This document shows positions 63,384-64,000 of a stretch of DNA of 64,000 bases, one piece after another. How positions within the stretch are numbered: position 1 is the first letter of the stretch; each line of letters opens with the position of its first letter. The position numbers and the translations under genes were made by a program. Under the pieces are notes generated by a model. It had not been told where the DNA came from, did no database searches, and worked only from the letters and a program-made list of their open reading frames with translations. The DNA is from Pseudoalteromonas luteoviolacea S2607 (GTDB lineage: Bacteria > Pseudomonadota > Gammaproteobacteria > Enterobacterales > Alteromonadaceae): positions 124,001 to 188,000 of the forward strand of contig NZ_AUXV01000073.1 in the NCBI RefSeq assembly GCF_001625575.1. Direction: 5' to 3'.

Positions 63384-64000
63384 ATGTCTACGTTCAAACC
63401 AAGCTTATTAACAGCTGCATTAATTGCTGCTGGTGTAAGTCACTCTGTAAGTGCGCAAGAGCAAGAAACAGCAAAGAAGAATGAAGAAGTTGAAGTAATC
63501 GAAGTGCGTGGCATAAGCCGCAGTATCATTGCTTCAATCGATAAAAAACGATTTGGCGATACCGTATCAGAAGTGGTTGATGCGGGTGACCTAGCTTCTT
63601 TACCAGATATATCAATTGCAGACGCACTGAGCCGTTTACCGGGTGTCACAGCTGTGAGAGACAGCGGTCAATCATCTCAGCTAAATATTCGTGGTATGAA
63701 CGGAGATTTCATTCAAACAACATTAAACGGCCGTGAGCAAGCCAGTACGAGTGGATACTCTGCGGGTAGCCGTTGGATCTCTTTTGATCAATACCCATCA
63801 GAACTGATCACGCAGGCAGCTGTTTATAAATCGCCTAAAGCCTCTTTAGTAGAAGGCGGCGTTGCGGGCTCCGTTGAACTCAAAACAGCGAACCCACTAG
63901 ATGCAGATAAGACACATAACTTTAATGCAAGCGCAAGATTTTCGCATAATGACGCGGCATCAGACATCGACGCAGACGCAAACGGAGAACGTTTAAGCTT
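63384..64000 (+). CDS. TonB-dependent receptor, C-terminus off the edge
   Basis: The first 205 residues of an outer-membrane TonB-dependent receptor are visible. The signal peptide ends at SVSAQEQ. The TonB box is EVIEVRGI, and the plug domain follows (DAGDLASLPDISIADALSRLPGV, LNIRGMNGDFIQTTLNGREQ, YKSPKASLVEGGVAGSVELKT). GGGAT lies ahead of the ATG. It belongs to the large carbohydrate-type receptors of Alteromonadales. Placement opposite a GH13 gene with shared operators points to maltodextrin or related alpha-glucan uptake. Confidence 0.92.
   Translation, partial: MSTFKPSLLTAALIAAGVSHSVSAQEQETAKKNEEVEVIEVRGISRSIIASIDKKRFGDTVSEVVDAGDLASLPDISIADALSRLPGVTAVRDSGQSSQLNIRGMNGDFIQTTLNGREQASTSGYSAGSRWISFDQYPSELITQAAVYKSPKASLVEGGVAGSVELKTANPLDADKTHNFNASARFSHNDAASDIDADANGERLS

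Noticed and set aside
1..64000. CRISPR arrays, rRNA genes and complete insertion sequences
   Set aside because: No regularly spaced direct repeats, rRNA-like sequence or transposase gene was found in the window.

Overview
The window looks like chromosome from a marine gammaproteobacterium of the Alteromonadales, most likely Pseudoalteromonas or a close relative. This rests on moderate-to-low GC, the hda / pheS-pheT-ihfA housekeeping block, and many secreted degradative proteins: an M9 collagenase with PKD and PPC domains, an S1 protease with a GlyGly-CTERM-like tail, an LruC-domain protein, a GH15 glucoamylase, and a GH13 alpha-glucosidase facing a TonB-dependent receptor. The genus is inferred from gene content; no 16S rRNA gene is present.

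Layout. 1-2.4 kb: a truncated metallo-beta-lactamase-fold hydrolase and a GH15 glucoamylase. 2.9-8.5 kb: a tight five-gene operon (GMC oxidoreductase, ferritin-like protein, FAD-SLDH-type small subunit, IolE-like TIM barrel, second TIM barrel), followed convergently by a 60-residue double-glycine peptide that resembles a RiPP precursor. 9-12.9 kb: three exported proteins (fibrinogen-like, lipoprotein, LruC). 13.3-17.7 kb: a LysR regulator divergent from a rimK operon (RimK, aspartoacylase-like, retropepsin-like, DUF1003, MscS-like). 17.8-26.8 kb: the S1 protease, a TerB-like protein, a YHYH lipoprotein pair, several small exported proteins and a GNAT acetyltransferase, with a decayed ATP-grasp fragment.

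26.8-34.4 kb is an accessory region. It holds a C5-methyltransferase stub, three copies of an operator ahead of an RHH-like / DUF2971 pair, cassette-like minus-strand genes with CTAAC/GTTAG-type borders (one with two compensating frameshifts), a four-gene phage-like operon under a 25-bp palindrome, and SOS-controlled umuDC next to tRNA-Pro(GGG).

34.7-52.4 kb returns to chromosomal and exported functions: M1 peptidase, a Zur-box-controlled CobW-family protein, an AgcS symporter, a YdjM-like protein, an amidohydrolase-like protein lacking its metal site, the collagenase, GloA, a metallophosphoesterase with PPC repeats, and a cytochrome b / ethylbenzene-dehydrogenase-domain protein coupled to a DUF1566 protein. 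52.5-61 kb carries cyclic-di-GMP enzymes (GGDEF, EAL), DUF2066-hda and pheST-ihfA. 61-64 kb is an alpha-glucan uptake locus in which a GH13 enzyme and a TonB-dependent receptor diverge from a shared palindromic operator.

The best candidates for something undescribed are the 2.9-8.5 kb redox/isomerase operon with its neighbouring peptide, and the RHH/DUF2971 module with its triple operator.
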